Origin: Rubrivivax gelatinosus
GTDB lineage: Bacteria > Pseudomonadota > Gammaproteobacteria > Burkholderiales > Burkholderiaceae_C
NCBI RefSeq assembly: GCF_016583785.1
Contig: NZ_NRRU01000054.1
Location: 1-36,602, forward strand
Direction of reading: 5' to 3'
DNA length: 36,602 nucleotides
The notes under the pieces were generated by a model, which searched no databases, was not told the DNA's origin, and saw nothing but the letters and a program-made list of their open reading frames with translations. Position numbers and translations under genes: made by a program. This document shows, one piece after another, positions 21,782-31,503 of the stretch (position 1 is the stretch's first letter; each line of letters opens with the position of its first letter).

Positions 21782-22464
21782 TTGCCACCCCCCTTCTTCT
21801 TCGGTGCGCTGGCGGCCTTGCGGCGTTCCTCGACCTCGGTCGGGTCGAGGTAGCGGTAGGTGCGCGCCGTGGCTTCCATGGCCAGCAGGCCGCTGGTGTC
21901 GCGCGGCACCTGCGTGATCGTCAGGTTCTGCAGCGTGACGATGCGCGACAGGTTGGCGACGTCGGCCGCGAACGCGCCGACGTCGTGGTAGCGCCCGGAG
22001 ACCTTGATCGCGATCGGCAGCTCGGCGTAGTAGTCCTTGACCTCGACCTGGCCGGGGCGGAACAGCTCGAACTGCAGCCCGCGGCCGAGCCCGGCCTGGT
22101 TGATGTCGGACAGCAGCGCATCCATCTCGGCCTTGCCCGGCAGCTGGCGCTCGAGCTGGGTCACGTACTCCTGGACCTGCAGCTTCTGCTTGCGCAGTTC
22201 GGTCAGGTTGACGGCCTGGCCGAGCTTGTTGCGGAACTCGGCCTTGAGCGCCGGCTCGCGGTCACGCTCGAGCTGCAGCTCGTCGTTGGCCGACGAGACG
22301 ATGACGAACCAGCCGAGCAAGACGACGGCGGCCGCGGCGGCGGCCCAGGCGGCCGCCTTGGGCAGCGGCGGCCACTGACCGGGTTCGTTCGGATTGAGCC
22401 CGCGGAACTGGGAGGCGGCCCGTTCGAACAGGCCGCCGAGGTCGATGTTGACGTTTCGGGCCAT
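21778..22464 (-). CDS. pilO: Type IV pilus alignment protein PilO
   Basis: The product has 228 residues. One membrane helix is at about 38-57 (AAWAAAAAAVVLLGWFVIV). A coiled-coil region rich in Glu, Arg and Leu follows, then a ferredoxin-like periplasmic domain ending in ATARTYRYLD. The tail is Lys/Gly-rich. Family motifs are the N-terminal LFERAASQFRGLNPNEPGQWP and LGRGLQFELFRPGQ. PilO pairs with PilN on the periplasmic side. ATG 22464 has GAGG upstream and is seven bases after the pilN stop; a longer frame to 22515 lies inside pilN. Confidence 0.94.
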   Translation of the reverse strand: MARNVNIDLGGLFERAASQFRGLNPNEPGQWPPLPKAAAWAAAAAAVVLLGWFVIVSSANDELQLERDREPALKAEFRNKLGQAVNLTELRKQKLQVQEYVTQLERQLPGKAEMDALLSDINQAGLGRGLQFELFRPGQVEVKDYYAELPIAIKVSGRYHDVGAFAADVANLSRIVTLQNLTITQVPRDTSGLLAMEATARTYRYLDPTEVEERRKAASAPKKKGGGK

Positions 22465-22471
22465 GCTCGCC

Positions 22472-23101
22472 TCAGGAAGACTTGGCCGCCACAGCCTTGG
22501 CGCCGCCCTTGGCACCGGCCGAGGCCGCGGGCGCGGGCGCCTGCGGACGCTTGAGCGTCACACGCATCGAGAAGTCGAACAGGCGCGAGGTGTCGCGGCT
22601 GTTCGGGCCCGGCGCGCGCGCCTTGATCTCGATGAGTTCGGGCCGCTCCAGCCACGGCGAGTTGTAGAGCGTGTTGCGCAGGAACTCGGAGACCCGTTCG
22701 TTGGTCTGCGCCACGCCGCCGACCGCCACCGTCTGGCCGGTCTGGCGGATGCTGGTCAGGTAGACGCCTTCGGGCGTCTGCTTGACGAGTTCGTTGAGCA
22801 GGTAGACCGGCGTGTTGCGGTCGGTCTGCAGGTCCTCGACCGCCTTTTGCCGCGCCTTGAGCGCCTCGATCTCGGCGCGCAGCGTCGCGATGTCCTTGAT
22901 CTGGGTGTCCAGGCGCGAGATCTCGGCCTTCAGGTAATCGTTGCGCGACGCCTGCGACGCGGTCATCTGCTGCAGCGCCGTGTACCAGATGCCGACGACG
23001 CCGACGCCGACCACTGCGGCCAGCCCGAGGGTGGCGAAGAACGCGCGCTTGCGCTGACGCCGCCTCTCCTCGCGGTGCGGCAGCAGGTTGATGAGGATCA
23101 C
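22472..23101 (-). CDS. pilN: Type IV pilus assembly protein PilN
   Basis: The product has 209 residues. The first residues, ILINLLPHRE, are the conserved cytoplasmic peptide that binds PilM. One membrane helix spans about 20-42, then a coiled coil (YLKAEISRLDTQIKDIATLRAEIEALKARQ) and a periplasmic domain with TPEGVYLTSIRQTGQTVAVGGVAQTNERVSEFLR. The tail is an Ala/Lys/Gly-rich extension. The start is GTG at 23101, overlapping the pilM stop as GTGA. Confidence 0.95.
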   Translation of the reverse strand: MILINLLPHREERRRQRKRAFFATLGLAAVVGVGVVGIWYTALQQMTASQASRNDYLKAEISRLDTQIKDIATLRAEIEALKARQKAVEDLQTDRNTPVYLLNELVKQTPEGVYLTSIRQTGQTVAVGGVAQTNERVSEFLRNTLYNSPWLERPELIEIKARAPGPNSRDTSRLFDFSMRVTLKRPQAPAPAASAGAKGGAKAVAAKSS

Positions 23102-24177
23102 TGCATGAACCTCCGCATCGCGAGGCCGCAGGCCGTCAGGTAGGACGGCGCTTCGCGGCGCACGCGGCTTTCGCGCACGGCAGAACCGAGTTGCATGTTG
23201 TCGAAGGGGTTCACGACCTGCGAAGCAAAGCCGGTGAGCTCGGTGACGCGGTCCTTCAGCCCCGGCAGCGTCGCGGTGCCGCCGGCCAGCATCACGTAGT
23301 GCACCTTGTGGTGCGGGGTGCTGGTGAAGAAGTACTGCAGCGCGCGCCCGATCTCCTGCGACAGGCTGTCGACGAAGGGCGCGAGCAACGCGCTCTCGTA
23401 GTCTTCGGGCAGGTCGCCGGAGAGCTTCTTGGCCTCGGCCTCCTCGAACGAGAAGCCGTACTGGCGGCTGATCAGCTGCGTCAGCTGCGAGCCGCCGAAG
23501 GCCTGGTCGCGGTCGTAGAGCATGTCGTCGTCGCGCAGCACCTTCAGGCTGGTGGTGTCGGCGCCGATCTCGAACAGCGCGACGAGCGCATCGCGGCCTT
23601 CGTTGGGCAGCGCGCCGACGATGCGGCTCATCGCCAGGCGCGAGGCGTGCGACTCGATGTCCAGCACCACCGGCTTCAGCCCGGCGGCCTCGGCCAGGCC
23701 CTGGCGGTCCTGCACCCGGTCCTTGCGGCTGGCGGCGATCAGCACCTCGACGTCGCCGGCGGAGGTGGCGCTGGGGCCGATGACGCAGAAGTCCAGGCTG
23801 ACCTCGTCGAGCGAGAACGGGATGTACTGGTTGGCCTCGGACTCGACCTGCAGCTCCATCTCCTCGTCGCGCAGCCCGGCCGGCAGCATGATCTTCTTCG
23901 TGATCACGGCCGACTGCGGCATCGCCATCACGACGTTCTTGCTGCGCGTGCCGCTCTTGGCGACGACGCGGCGCACGGCCTCGGCGACTTCGTCGAACTT
24001 CTCGATCTGGCCGTCGGTGATCCAGCCCTTCTCGAACGGCTCGGAGGCGAAACGCTCGAGCACCAGTTCACCGGATGCGGCGCGGCCCAACTCGACGAGC
24101 TTGGCGCTCGAGGAACTGATGTCCAGCCCGATCATGGGCGGGTGCTTGCGGCCCAGAAGATTGTCGAGAAAGCTCAA
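23098..24177 (-). CDS. pilM: Type IV pilus assembly ATPase-fold protein PilM
   Basis: The product has 359 residues with an actin/FtsA-like fold: MIGLDISSSSAKLVEL (15-30) as the first phosphate loop, then MAMPQSAVITKKIMLP, the 'ESEANQYIPFSLDEV' helix typical of PilM, ALFEIGADTTSLKVL and MLAGGTATLPGL. It acts in the cytoplasm and docks on the PilN N-terminal peptide. First gene of pilMNOPQ. The likely start is TTG at 24177 with GGGGAG about 10 bases before it; ATG at the MIGLD segment would be too short by 14 residues. The divergent mrcA starts 264 bases away. Confidence 0.95.
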   Translation of the reverse strand: MSFLDNLLGRKHPPMIGLDISSSSAKLVELGRAASGELVLERFASEPFEKGWITDGQIEKFDEVAEAVRRVVAKSGTRSKNVVMAMPQSAVITKKIMLPAGLRDEEMELQVESEANQYIPFSLDEVSLDFCVIGPSATSAGDVEVLIAASRKDRVQDRQGLAEAAGLKPVVLDIESHASRLAMSRIVGALPNEGRDALVALFEIGADTTSLKVLRDDDMLYDRDQAFGGSQLTQLISRQYGFSFEEAEAKKLSGDLPEDYESALLAPFVDSLSQEIGRALQYFFTSTPHHKVHYVMLAGGTATLPGLKDRVTELTGFASQVVNPFDNMQLGSAVRESRVRREAPSYLTACGLAMRRFMQ

Positions 24178-24408
24178 AGCTCACGCTCCCCAGGCAGGCG
24201 GGTCCGACCCGAGCTTGTTAAAGAGTTACTTGAATGCTAGCAGTAAAGCCTTTGTAAACCCCCAAAAAACGGGCGCAACTACTGCACGGAGCGCGACGAA
24301 TGGGCAGCGGCGCTGTGGGGCCCGCGACACGCTGCAGCGGCCGCCGGTTCGCGACCGTGAGGAATGTCACAGGTGGCGCCTGCGGCCAGACGGGCACGCA
24401 CCGCTTCC

Positions 24409-24414
24409 TATAAT
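24409..24414 (+). promoter_or_regulatory. TATAAT -10 element upstream of mrcA
   Basis: A perfect TATAAT lies 26 bases before the mrcA ATG in otherwise GC-rich DNA, giving a short leader. No good -35 box is seen at 17 bases' spacing. The rest of the 24178-24440 spacer between pilM and mrcA holds no gene I can support; the promoter of pilM should lie in its AT-richer left part (about 24215-24270), but no clear hexamer pair is visible. Confidence 0.5.
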
Positions 24415-24440
24415 CGACGCCATCAGTCCACGGGATCCCC

Positions 24441-26822
24441 ATGTCCTCTACCGATCCCGCGCCCGAGCGCCCACCGGCGCCTCCCGGTGGCGCACCGTCC
24501 TCCCGTTCCCGACGTTCCGCCGGCAGCCTGCTGCTGCTGGCCTTCGGCTGGCTGTTCGGCCTGGCCTTCGCGGCCCTGGTCTCGCTGCTGATGGTCATCG
24601 GCGTCGCGCTCGCGGTCGCCTACCCGCAGCTGCCCGAGATCGCCAGCCTCACCGACTACCGGCCCAAGCTGCCGCTGCGCGTGTTCTCCACCGACGGCGT
24701 GCTGCTGGGCGAGTTCGGCGAGGAGCGGCGCAACTTCATGTCGATCGGCGAGATCCCGCAGGTGATGAAGAACGCCGTGCTCGCCGCCGAGGACGCGCGC
24801 TTCTACGAACACGGCGGCGTCGACTACAAGGGCGTCGCACGCGCGGCGCTGGAGAACCTGCGCGACGCACGCAGCCAGGGCGCCTCGACGATCACGATGC
24901 AGGTGGCGCGCAACTTCTACCTGTCGACCGAAAAGACCTTCACGCGCAAGATCTACGAGATCCTGCTGGCGCTGAAGATCGAACGCCAGCTCTCGAAGGA
25001 CCAGATCCTCGAGGCCTACATGAACCAGATCTACCTCGGCCAGCGCGCCAACGGCTTCGCCGCCGCCGCGGAGATCTACTTCGGCAAGAAGCTCGCGGAC
25101 GTCACGGTGGCCGAGGCGGCGATGCTCGCCGGCCTGCCCAAGGCGCCGTCGGCCTACAACCCGATCGCCAACCCCAAGCGCGCCGAGCAGCGCCAGCGCT
25201 ACATCGTCGAGCGCATGTTCGAGAACGGCTTCATCACCGAGGCCGAACACGACGCCGCGCTCGACGAGAAGCTGCGCTACCGCAAGCAGAACGAGGTCGC
25301 GGTTCACGCCGAGTACGTCGCCGAAGCCGCGCGCCAGCTGGTCTACACCCAGTACGGTGAAGAGACCTACACCCGCGGCCTCAACGCCTACGTGACGATC
25401 GACTCGGTGCAGCAGATGGCGGCCTACAAGGCGCTGCGCCGGGGCTTGATGGACTACGAACTGAAGCGCGTCTATCGCGGCCCCGAGGCCTACATCGACC
25501 TGCCGGGCGACCCGGCGCTGGTCGACGCCCGCGTCGCCGAAGCGCTGGCCGACCACCCCGACAACGACGATCTGCGCAGCGCCGTGGTGCTGGAAGCGGC
25601 GCCGCGCAAGGTGGTGGCGATGCTGCAGTCGGGCGACACCATCACCGTCACCGGCGACGGCCTCAAGCCCGTCACCTCGGGTCTGTCGGACAAGGCCGGG
25701 CCCAAGACCGAGATCCGCCGCGGCGCCGTCGTGCGCGCGGTGCACGACGCCAAGGGCAACTGGACGCTGACCCAGCTGCCCGAGGTCGAAGGCGCGCTCG
25801 TGGCGCTCGACCCGCGCACCGGCGCGCTGCGGGCGATGGTCGGCGGCTTCGACTTCGGCAAGAACAAGTTCAACCACGTGACCCAGGCCTGGCGCCAGCC
25901 GGGTTCGTCGTTCAAGCCCTTCATCTACTCGGCGGCGCTGGACAAGGGCTTCACGCCGGCGACCGTCGTCAACGACGCACCGCTGTTCTTCGACGCCAGC
26001 GTCACCGGCAGCCAGCCCTGGGAGCCTAAGAACTACGACGGCAAGTTCGAAGGCCCGATGACGCTGCAGACGGCGCTGGCCAAGTCCAAGAACATGGTGT
26101 CGATCCGCATCCTGCAGTCGATCGGCACCGGCTACGCGCAGCAGTGGATCACGCGCTTCGGCTTCGAGGCCGAACGCCACCCGGCCTACCTGACGATGGC
26201 GCTGGGCGCCGGCTCTGTGACGCCGCTGCAGATGGCCAGCGCCTACAGCGTCTTCGCCAACGGCGGCTACCGCGTGACGCCGGTGCTGATCACCAAGGTG
26301 ACCGACGCCAAGGGCCGCACGCTGCAGGAAAGCAGGCTGCAGCCGCGCGACGAATCGATGCGCGCGCTCGACGAACGCAACGCCTTCGTGATGGGCTCGC
26401 TGCTGCAGAACGTGGCGCGTGCCGGCACCGCGGCGCGGGCCCAGGCCACGCTCAAGCGCCCCGACCTGTTCGGCAAGACCGGCACCACCAACGACTCGAT
26501 GGACGCCTGGTTCGCCGGCTATCAGCCGACGCTGGCGGCGGTGGTCTGGATCGGCTACGACACACCGAAGAAGCTGGGCGACCGCGAGACCGGCGGCGGC
26601 CGCGCGCTGCCGGTGTGGATCGAGTTCATGCAGACCGCGCTGCGCGGCGTGCCGGTGTTCGAGCCGCTGCCGCCGCCGGGCGTGGTCCAGCACGACGGCC
26701 TGTGGATGTACGAGGAGTACCGCGAAGGTGCCGGTGTCGCCAGCGTCGGCCTCGGCGACGCGGTGCCGCAGGCGCCGACCAGCGACGAGCGCAACACCAT
26801 CCTCGACCTGTTCAAGCGCTGA
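24441..26822 (+). CDS. mrcA: Penicillin-binding protein 1A (bifunctional peptidoglycan synthase)
   Basis: The product has 793 residues. The cytoplasmic N terminus is Pro-rich, and one membrane helix lies at about 31-60. The glycosyltransferase domain (GT51) follows, with catalytic E117 in AAEDARFYEHGGVD, GASTITMQVARN and QILEAYMNQIYLGQ. An OB-like insert precedes the transpeptidase domain, which has S489-S-F-K492, the SKN triad (549-551) and K679-T-G-T. It polymerises and cross-links peptidoglycan at the inner membrane. Placement divergent from pilMNOPQ is common in proteobacteria. A GC hairpin follows the stop. Confidence 0.97.
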   Translation: MSSTDPAPERPPAPPGGAPSSRSRRSAGSLLLLAFGWLFGLAFAALVSLLMVIGVALAVAYPQLPEIASLTDYRPKLPLRVFSTDGVLLGEFGEERRNFMSIGEIPQVMKNAVLAAEDARFYEHGGVDYKGVARAALENLRDARSQGASTITMQVARNFYLSTEKTFTRKIYEILLALKIERQLSKDQILEAYMNQIYLGQRANGFAAAAEIYFGKKLADVTVAEAAMLAGLPKAPSAYNPIANPKRAEQRQRYIVERMFENGFITEAEHDAALDEKLRYRKQNEVAVHAEYVAEAARQLVYTQYGEETYTRGLNAYVTIDSVQQMAAYKALRRGLMDYELKRVYRGPEAYIDLPGDPALVDARVAEALADHPDNDDLRSAVVLEAAPRKVVAMLQSGDTITVTGDGLKPVTSGLSDKAGPKTEIRRGAVVRAVHDAKGNWTLTQLPEVEGALVALDPRTGALRAMVGGFDFGKNKFNHVTQAWRQPGSSFKPFIYSAALDKGFTPATVVNDAPLFFDASVTGSQPWEPKNYDGKFEGPMTLQTALAKSKNMVSIRILQSIGTGYAQQWITRFGFEAERHPAYLTMALGAGSVTPLQMASAYSVFANGGYRVTPVLITKVTDAKGRTLQESRLQPRDESMRALDERNAFVMGSLLQNVARAGTAARAQATLKRPDLFGKTGTTNDSMDAWFAGYQPTLAAVVWIGYDTPKKLGDRETGGGRALPVWIEFMQTALRGVPVFEPLPPPGVVQHDGLWMYEEYREGAGVASVGLGDAVPQAPTSDERNTILDLFKR

Positions 26823-26827
26823 GCGGC

Positions 26828-26847
26828 GGCGCGGCCTGCGCCGCGCC
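26828..26847. terminator. GC-rich hairpin between convergent mrcA and cyaY
   Basis: GGCGCGGC (26828-26835), loop CTGC, GCCGCGCC (26840-26847): a perfect 8-bp stem placed five bases after the mrcA stop and six before the cyaY stop. It may end both transcripts; there is no T-run. Confidence 0.5.
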
Positions 26848-26853
26848 CCGCGT

Positions 26854-27189
26854 TCAGAACGCGACCGGCTTGCCCGCCTGTGCGCTCGCCTGCAGCGCCA
26901 GCGCCTCGAAGAACTCGCTGCCGTCGCGGGTGTCGAGCCAACGGCCGTCGACGCAGCGGTAGTGGAAACCGCCGCCGCGTGCCGCCAGCCAGATCTCCTG
27001 CAGCGGCGGCTGGGTGTTGACGACGATCTTGCTGCCGTTCGGGAACGACAGCTCCAGCAGGCCGCCGGTGCGGCTGGTGTCGATGTCGACGACGTCCTGC
27101 TGCAGCAGGCGGTCGGCGGCAGCTTCGATGCGCGCCAGGACTTCTTGGCTCAGCCGGTGGTACTCGGCGTCGGTCAGGACCGTGCTCAT
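26854..27189 (-). CDS. cyaY: Frataxin-like iron-sulfur cluster assembly protein CyaY
   Basis: The product has 111 residues, the normal CyaY length. Family signs are an acidic first helix (TDAEYHRLSQEVLARIEAAAD), VDIDTSRTGGLLELSFPNGSKIVVNTQPPLQEIWLAARGGGFHYRC (about 34-79) and the RWLDTRDGSEFFEAL end. CyaY binds iron and modulates the cysteine desulfurase IscS in Fe-S cluster assembly. ATG 27189 is preceded by GGGAAGA. Its start codon lies only 14 bases from that of the divergent lptM, as in other proteobacteria where cyaY faces lptM-lysA. Confidence 0.95.
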   Translation of the reverse strand: MSTVLTDAEYHRLSQEVLARIEAAADRLLQQDVVDIDTSRTGGLLELSFPNGSKIVVNTQPPLQEIWLAARGGGFHYRCVDGRWLDTRDGSEFFEALALQASAQAGKPVAF

Positions 27190-27194
27190 AGAAT
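27189..27194 (+). promoter_or_regulatory. Possible -10 element for lptM-lysA
   Basis: TAGAAT (five of six to TATAAT) ends nine bases before the lptM ATG. If used, transcription would begin almost at the start codon and give a leaderless or nearly leaderless mRNA, which fits the absence of a ribosome-binding site there. No convincing -35 box is visible. Confidence 0.3.
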
Positions 27195-27203
27195 CTTCCC
27201 GAA

Positions 27204-27350
27204 ATGCGTAAACCCTCGAAGAACAGTGTAGTGCGCGGCGCCACCGCGCTCGTGATGCTGCTGGCGCTGACCCTGATGGCCGGATGCGGCCAGAAGGGCC
27301 CGCTGAAGCTGCCGGCGCCGGCCGGTGCTGCCTCGGGGGCCACGAAGTGA
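27204..27350 (+). CDS. lptM: Small LPS-translocon lipoprotein LptM (YifL family)
   Basis: A 48-residue lipoprotein: MRKPSKN start, hydrophobic stretch, lipobox LMAG-C28, then GQKGPLKLPAPAG, the signature GCGQKGPL(K/Y)LP of the LptM/YifL family. LptM helps the outer-membrane LptD-LptE complex mature by promoting correct LptD disulfides. It is too short for many gene finders. The gene lies between cyaY (divergent) and lysA, the conserved neighbourhood of this family, and its stop TGA overlaps the lysA GTG start (GTGA). Confidence rests on the lipobox, signature and context together. Confidence 0.9.
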   Translation: MRKPSKNSVVRGATALVMLLALTLMAGCGQKGPLKLPAPAGAASGATK

Positions 27351-28614
27351 CGCTGCCGGGCCACCCGCAACTGCTGCGCGACGCCGCCGGCGAGCTGCGC
27401 CTGGAAGGCCATTCGCTGGCCGAACTGGGGCGGCGCTTCGGCACGCCGCTATACGTCTACTCGCGCGCCGCGATGCTGGACGCGCTCGCCGGCTACCAGC
27501 GTGCGCTGGCCGGCCTGCCGCACCTGATCTGCTACGCGATGAAGGCGAACTCCAACCTCGCGGTGCTGCAGACCTTCGCCCGCGCCGGCTGCGGCTTCGA
27601 CATCGTCTCGGGCGGCGAACTCGAACGTGTGCTGGCCGCCGGCGGCGACCCGGCGAAGATCGTGTTCTCCGGCGTCGGCAAGACCGCGGCCGAGATGCGG
27701 CGTGCACTCGAAGCCGGCGTGCGCTGCTTCAACGTCGAGAGCCTGGGCGAACTCGAACGCCTGTCCGCGGTCGCCGTGGCCGCGGGCCGGCGCGCCCCCG
27801 TCAGCCTGCGCGTCAACCCCGACGTCGACGCCGGCACCCACCCCTACATCTCGACCGGGCTGAAGGACAACAAGTTCGGCATCCCGCACGACGAGGCGCT
27901 GGCCGCCTACCGCCGCGCGGCGGCGCTGCCGGGGCTGGCGGTCGTCGGTATCGACTGCCACATCGGCTCGCAGATCACCCAGCTCGAGCCCTATCTCGAC
28001 GCACTCGGCCGGTTGCTCGACCTGGTCGAGGCGGTCGAAGCCGCGGGCATTGCGCTGCACCACGTCGACGTCGGCGGCGGCCTGGGCATCACCTATACCG
28101 ACGAGACCCCGCCCTCGCCCGAGGCCCTGGTGCGCGCCCTGGCCGAGCTGATGCGCGCACGCGGCCACGGCCAGCGCGAGCTGCTCGTCGAACCCGGGCG
28201 TTCGCTGGTCGGCAACGCCGGCGTGCTGCTGACCGAGGTCCAGTACCTCAAGCCCGGCGAGACCAAGAACTTCTGCATCGTCGACGCGGCGATGAACGAC
28301 CTGGTGCGCCCGGCGATGTACGAGGCCTGGATGGCGATCGAACCTTGCCAGCTGCGCGCCGGCGCGGCGCCGGTCTGGGACGTCGTCGGCCCGGTCTGCG
28401 AGTCCGGCGACTGGCTGGGCCGCGACCGTGCGCTCGCCCTCGAGCCCGGCGACCTGCTCGCGGTGCTGTCCGCCGGCGCCTACGGCATGGCGATGGCCGG
28501 CAACTACAACAGCCGCCCGCGCGCGGCCGAGCTGCTGCTCGACGGCGACGCCGTGCATGTCGTGCGCGAGCGCGAGGACAGCCGGGCGCTGTTCGCGCTC
28601 GAACGCCTGCTCGC

Positions 28615-28618
<4 letters not shown>
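27347..28618 (+). CDS. lysA: Diaminopimelate decarboxylase
   Basis: Converts meso-diaminopimelate to L-lysine with pyridoxal phosphate, the last step of lysine synthesis. The product has 423 residues. K66 in CYAMKANSN is the cofactor lysine; HIGSQI (205-210), GGGLGI (243-248), EPGRSLVGNAG (282-292) and C351 in CESGDWLG are the other active-site parts. GTG at 27347 overlaps the lptM stop; the open frame reaches back to 27284 but only within lptM. The 3' end overlaps that of the convergent transporter ATPase by three bases. Confidence 0.96.
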
Positions 28619-29576
<958 letters not shown>

Positions 29577-29580
<4 letters not shown>

Positions 29581-30560
29581 GCCGCGAGCTCCTGCCCAGC
29601 GCCGACCAGCCAGCAGGCGGCGCGGGTCGCACCGGCGTCCATCAGCTCGGGGCGCTCGCTGCGGCAGCGTGCGAACGCGTGTTCGCAGCGCGGGTGGAAG
29701 GCGCAGCCGGCGGGAATCGCGCCGAGTCGCGGCATCGAGCCGTCGATCTGCGCCAGGCGTTCACGCTCCACGTCCATCGCCGGGATCGAGCCCATCAGCC
29801 CGACCGTGTACGGATGGCGCGGGCGGTGGATGAGTTCGGCCACCGGGCCGATCTCGGCGATGCGCCCGGCGTACATCACCGCGACGCGGTCGCAGGTCTC
29901 GGCGATCACGCCCATGTCGTGCGTCACCAGCATCACCGCGGCGCCGTGTTCGCGGCAGACACGTTTGAGCAGCGTGATGATCTGCGCCTGGATGGACACA
30001 TCCAGCGCCGTCGTCGGCTCGTCGGCGACGATGAGCTTGGGCTCGGCCGCCAGCGCCAGCGCGATGACGACCCGCTGGCGCATGCCGCCGGAGAACTGGT
30101 GCGGGTAGTGCTCGAAACGTTCGCCGGCGGCCGGGATGCCGGTTTCCTCGAGCAGCCGGATCGCACGCGCACGCGCCTCGTCGGCCGACACCGGCAGGTG
30201 GGTGCGGATGGTCTCGACCAGCTGGCGGCCGACGGTGTAGAGCGGGTTCAGCGAGGTCAGCGGGTCCTGGAAGATGGCGCCTATCGTGCGCCCGCGCAGG
30301 CGCCGCATCGCCTCGTAGGGCAGGTCGTCGATGCGCCGGCCTTCGAGCCGGATCTCGCCGCCGGCGATGCGCCCGGGCGGCTCGAGCAGGCCGATGATCG
30401 CGGCACCGGTCAGCGACTTGCCGGCGCCCGACTCGCCGACCACACCCAGGATCTCGCCGGCGCGGATGTCGAAAGAGACGTCGTCGAGTGCCAGCAGCGT
30501 GCCGCGGCGGGTCGGGAACTCCACCCGCAGGCGGCAGACTTCGAGCAGCGGGGCGTCCAT
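29577..30560 (-). CDS. Dipeptide/oligopeptide-type ABC transporter ATPase (DppD/OppD-like)
   Basis: The product has 327 residues. Walker A GESGAGKS (42-49), FSGGMRQRVVIALAL signature, Walker B LIVADEPTTALDV, switch His in VTHDMGVI, and the C-terminal AGCAFHPRCEHAFARC cysteine motif are visible. It pairs with the DppF-like ATPase as the motor of the transporter. The ATG at 30560 overlaps the last base of the preceding permease stop (TGATG). An upstream frame to 30665 is inside that permease. Confidence 0.9.
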
Positions 30561-31495
30561 CAGCGCAGCCTCGGGTTGAGCGCGTCGCGCAGCCAGTCGC
30601 CCAGCAGGTTCACCGACAGCGCGATCGCGACCAGCATCGCGCCCGGGAAGATCGTGATCCACCACTCGCCCGAGAACAGGAAGTCGTTGCCGACACGGAT
30701 CAGCGTGCCCAGCGACGGCGAGGTCGGCGGCACGCCGACGCCGAGGAAGGACAGCGTCGCCTCGGTCAGGATGGCGGCGGCGACCTGGATCGTCGCCAGC
30801 ACCAGCACCGGGCCCATCACGTTGGGCAGCACGTGGCGACGCATGATGCGCAGCGGCGGCACGCCGATGACACGCGCCGCCTGCACGTACTCCTTGTTGC
30901 GCTCGACCAGCGTCGAGCCGCGCACCGTGCGTGCGTACTGCACCCAGCCGGTGAGCGCGATCGCCAGGATCAGCACGCCGAAGGCCAGCGTCTCGTGCGC
31001 CTGCGGGAACAGCGCCCGGCCGACGCCGTCGATCAGCAGCGCGACCAGGATCGACGGGAAGGACAGCATCACGTCGCAGACCCGCATGATGAAGGCGTCG
31101 ATGCGGCCACCGACGAAGCCGGCGAGCAGCCCCAGGCCGACGCCGATCACCAGCGACAGCGCCACCGATGCCAGCCCGACCAGCAGCGAGATGCGCGCGC
31201 CGTACATCAGCGCCGACAGGATGTCGCGGCCCTGGTCGTCGGTGCCCAGCAGGTATTTCGAGCTGCCGCCTTCGATCCAGGCCGGCGGCAGGCGCGAGTC
31301 CATCAGGTCCAGTGTCATCAGGTCGAAGGGATCGTGCGGCGCGACGAACTCGGCGAACAGCGCGCAGAAGATGCAGACCGCGGCGATCGCCGCCGCGACG
31401 ATCGCGGTCGGCGAATGGCGGAAGCTGTACCAGGTGTCGCCGTCGACGAAACGCGCGAGCCGGCCGGGTGCGTGCGGGGTCGGAATCGGTGCCAT
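30560..31495 (-). CDS. Dipeptide/oligopeptide-type ABC transporter permease (DppC/OppC-like)
   Basis: The product has 311 residues with an N-terminal membrane helix (about 31-52), the DppC-type external segment HDPFDLM..LLGTDDQGRDILSALMYGARISLLVG, and about five further helices. The EAA coupling loop is EYVQAARVIGVPPLRIMRRHVLPNV (202-226). Its N-terminal region and LGTD-GRD motif place it in the C-type permease group. It is eight bases downstream of the DppB-like gene. Confidence 0.9.
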   Translation of the reverse strand: MAPIPTPHAPGRLARFVDGDTWYSFRHSPTAIVAAAIAAVCIFCALFAEFVAPHDPFDLMTLDLMDSRLPPAWIEGGSSKYLLGTDDQGRDILSALMYGARISLLVGLASVALSLVIGVGLGLLAGFVGGRIDAFIMRVCDVMLSFPSILVALLIDGVGRALFPQAHETLAFGVLILAIALTGWVQYARTVRGSTLVERNKEYVQAARVIGVPPLRIMRRHVLPNVMGPVLVLATIQVAAAILTEATLSFLGVGVPPTSPSLGTLIRVGNDFLFSGEWWITIFPGAMLVAIALSVNLLGDWLRDALNPRLR

Positions 31496-31503
31496 GCGGA
31501 GCT

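Noticed and set aside
24215..24270. A sigma-54 or sigma-70 promoter for pilM
   Set aside because: The segment is AT-richer and well placed, but no GG-N10-GC pair and no acceptable -35/-10 pair could be identified.
24423..26693. A minus-strand open frame of 756 codons opposite mrcA
   Set aside because: Fully covered by PBP1A with all its catalytic motifs; the antisense product has no recognisable domain.
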